NCBI GenBank assembly: GCA_016748015.1
Contig: JAAOMT010000586.1
Location: 394,716-458,715 of the forward strand
Length of the DNA: 64,000 nucleotides
Reading direction: 5' to 3'
Origin: Geosiphon pyriformis
Lineage: Eukaryota > Glomeromycota > Glomeromycetes > Archaeosporales > Geosiphonaceae
Shown here piece by piece: positions 63,334 through 64,000 of the stretch (positions are counted from its first letter, which is position 1; every line of letters begins with the position of its first letter). The notes under the pieces were generated by a model. It worked only from the letters and a program-made list of their open reading frames with translations. It was not told the origin of the DNA and ran no database searches. A program made the translations under genes and the position numbers.

Positions 63334-64000
63334 TATTACCAGTAGAATTTTAGCTATTAATTAGCATGAAATTACCCTTATAATTCCTATAATTCATTAG
63401 TATATTAATATCATTTCAAATTATCATTTATTATTTAATCAATTATCACATATCACAATTCAATTAAATAATCTAATTAGTATAACAAAAAGTAGGATGA
63501 TCAAATTACACAATACCCTGAACTTTGTAACATTCAAAAATTCGCCAAAATTTACAGAAATTCGCCGAAATTATGAATAGTTTACCCAAATTAATCAATA
63601 GTTCAGCGAAATAACTTGTAGTTCATTAAAATGTATCTTTAGTTTGCCGAAATTTGAGCAAAGAGAAAAAGTGCAAGTTCATAGACTAGTACTACAACAA
63701 GCTGTATAAAAGAAGAGCTTTTCTCTTCAAGAAAATGTATCTTACTTTAAATTTATCACTTAGAACCATTTCTATACACACAAAAAAAAATAAATATCAA
63801 ATAAATTCGAAAAACCAAATTCTTTAATTATTGCACTTAGAAAATCCCCAAAACCCAACTAACGTTTTGAAATTGATTAGCTACCAATTTCAATAAACTG
63901 TTAGTGACTCTAGGCCTGGATAGAAAACATTTCTCTTGATAAAATTCTATTTCTTTTACATTTCTTTTATTTTTCTTTTCTTTTCTTATTACAATTATTA
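63334..64000 (+). repeat. Third LTR of the Ty3-type element, cut by the window end
   Basis: Matches positions 1 to about 670 of the LTRs at 7965 and 16849. It begins TATTACC instead of TGTTACC, one G-to-A change. It has the longer form of the CCGAAATT repeat block and the TATA box (63705-63712). Whether it is a solo LTR or the start of another full element lies outside the window. Confidence 0.9.
63705..63712 (+). promoter_or_regulatory. LTR TATA box, third copy
   Basis: TATAAAAG at the same relative place as in the other two LTRs. Confidence 0.55.

Overview
The window is nuclear DNA of a filamentous fungus, very probably an arbuscular mycorrhizal fungus (Glomeromycotina). I infer this from spliced fungal housekeeping genes, extremely AT-rich DNA between them, and masses of LINE and Ty3-type retrotransposons of the kind that fill those genomes. 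Species cannot be named from the sequence alone.

Two compartments alternate. Gene islands lie at about 20.0-22.3 kb (a lone Wee1-type kinase) and 38.4-57.1 kb (a compact run of about nine spliced genes with short introns). The rest, 1-20 kb, 22.9-38.2 kb and 57.9-64 kb, is transposon DNA and AT desert.

Left arm: 1 to about 3.8 kb is a decayed LINE on the minus strand. From 6.5 to 18.65 kb lies a LINE derivative with only ORF1, split by a 9.85-kb Ty3/gypsy-type element (7965-17819). That element encodes gag, protease, a Cys-rich module, a complete-looking dUTPase, RT, RNase H and integrase, plus a small extra ORF before the 3' LTR.

Middle: wee1 (20.1-22.3 kb) is followed by an old plus-strand LINE (about 23.7-35.25 kb) reduced to AT, with a younger full-length minus-strand LINE (about 25.49-32.22 kb) inserted in its reverse transcriptase region. 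Old LINE 3' ends and an LTR-like dispersed repeat continue to 38 kb.

Gene island: in order, a PWWP-domain nuclear protein (+), mitochondrial transcription factor B / rRNA dimethylase-like protein (+), a small basic protein (-), protein farnesyltransferase alpha subunit (-), a Spg1/Tem1 septation GTPase (+), ribosome-assembly factor Mrt4 (-), an unknown 320-residue protein (+), the SWR1-complex subunit Vps71/ZNHIT1 (+), a holo-ACP synthase type phosphopantetheinyl transferase (-) and a synaptobrevin R-SNARE (-). Two head-to-head pairs (farnesyltransferase/Spg1 and Mrt4/unknown) share short promoters. These genes are not a pathway; wee1 and spg1 both act in mitotic control, but elsewhere the mixture is ordinary housekeeping.

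Right arm: a 5'-truncated minus-strand LINE (59.16-62.59 kb), a second copy of the LTR-like repeat, and another LTR of the Ty3 element running off the window end.

The most striking signals are a transition-only, GC-to-AT hypermutation pattern in the old LINEs, the dUTPase/Cys-rich/extra-ORF content of the Ty3 element, and the nested insertions that can be read exactly at base level. Exon boundaries were placed by hand from splice signals, reading phase and family similarity; they have not been checked against transcripts.
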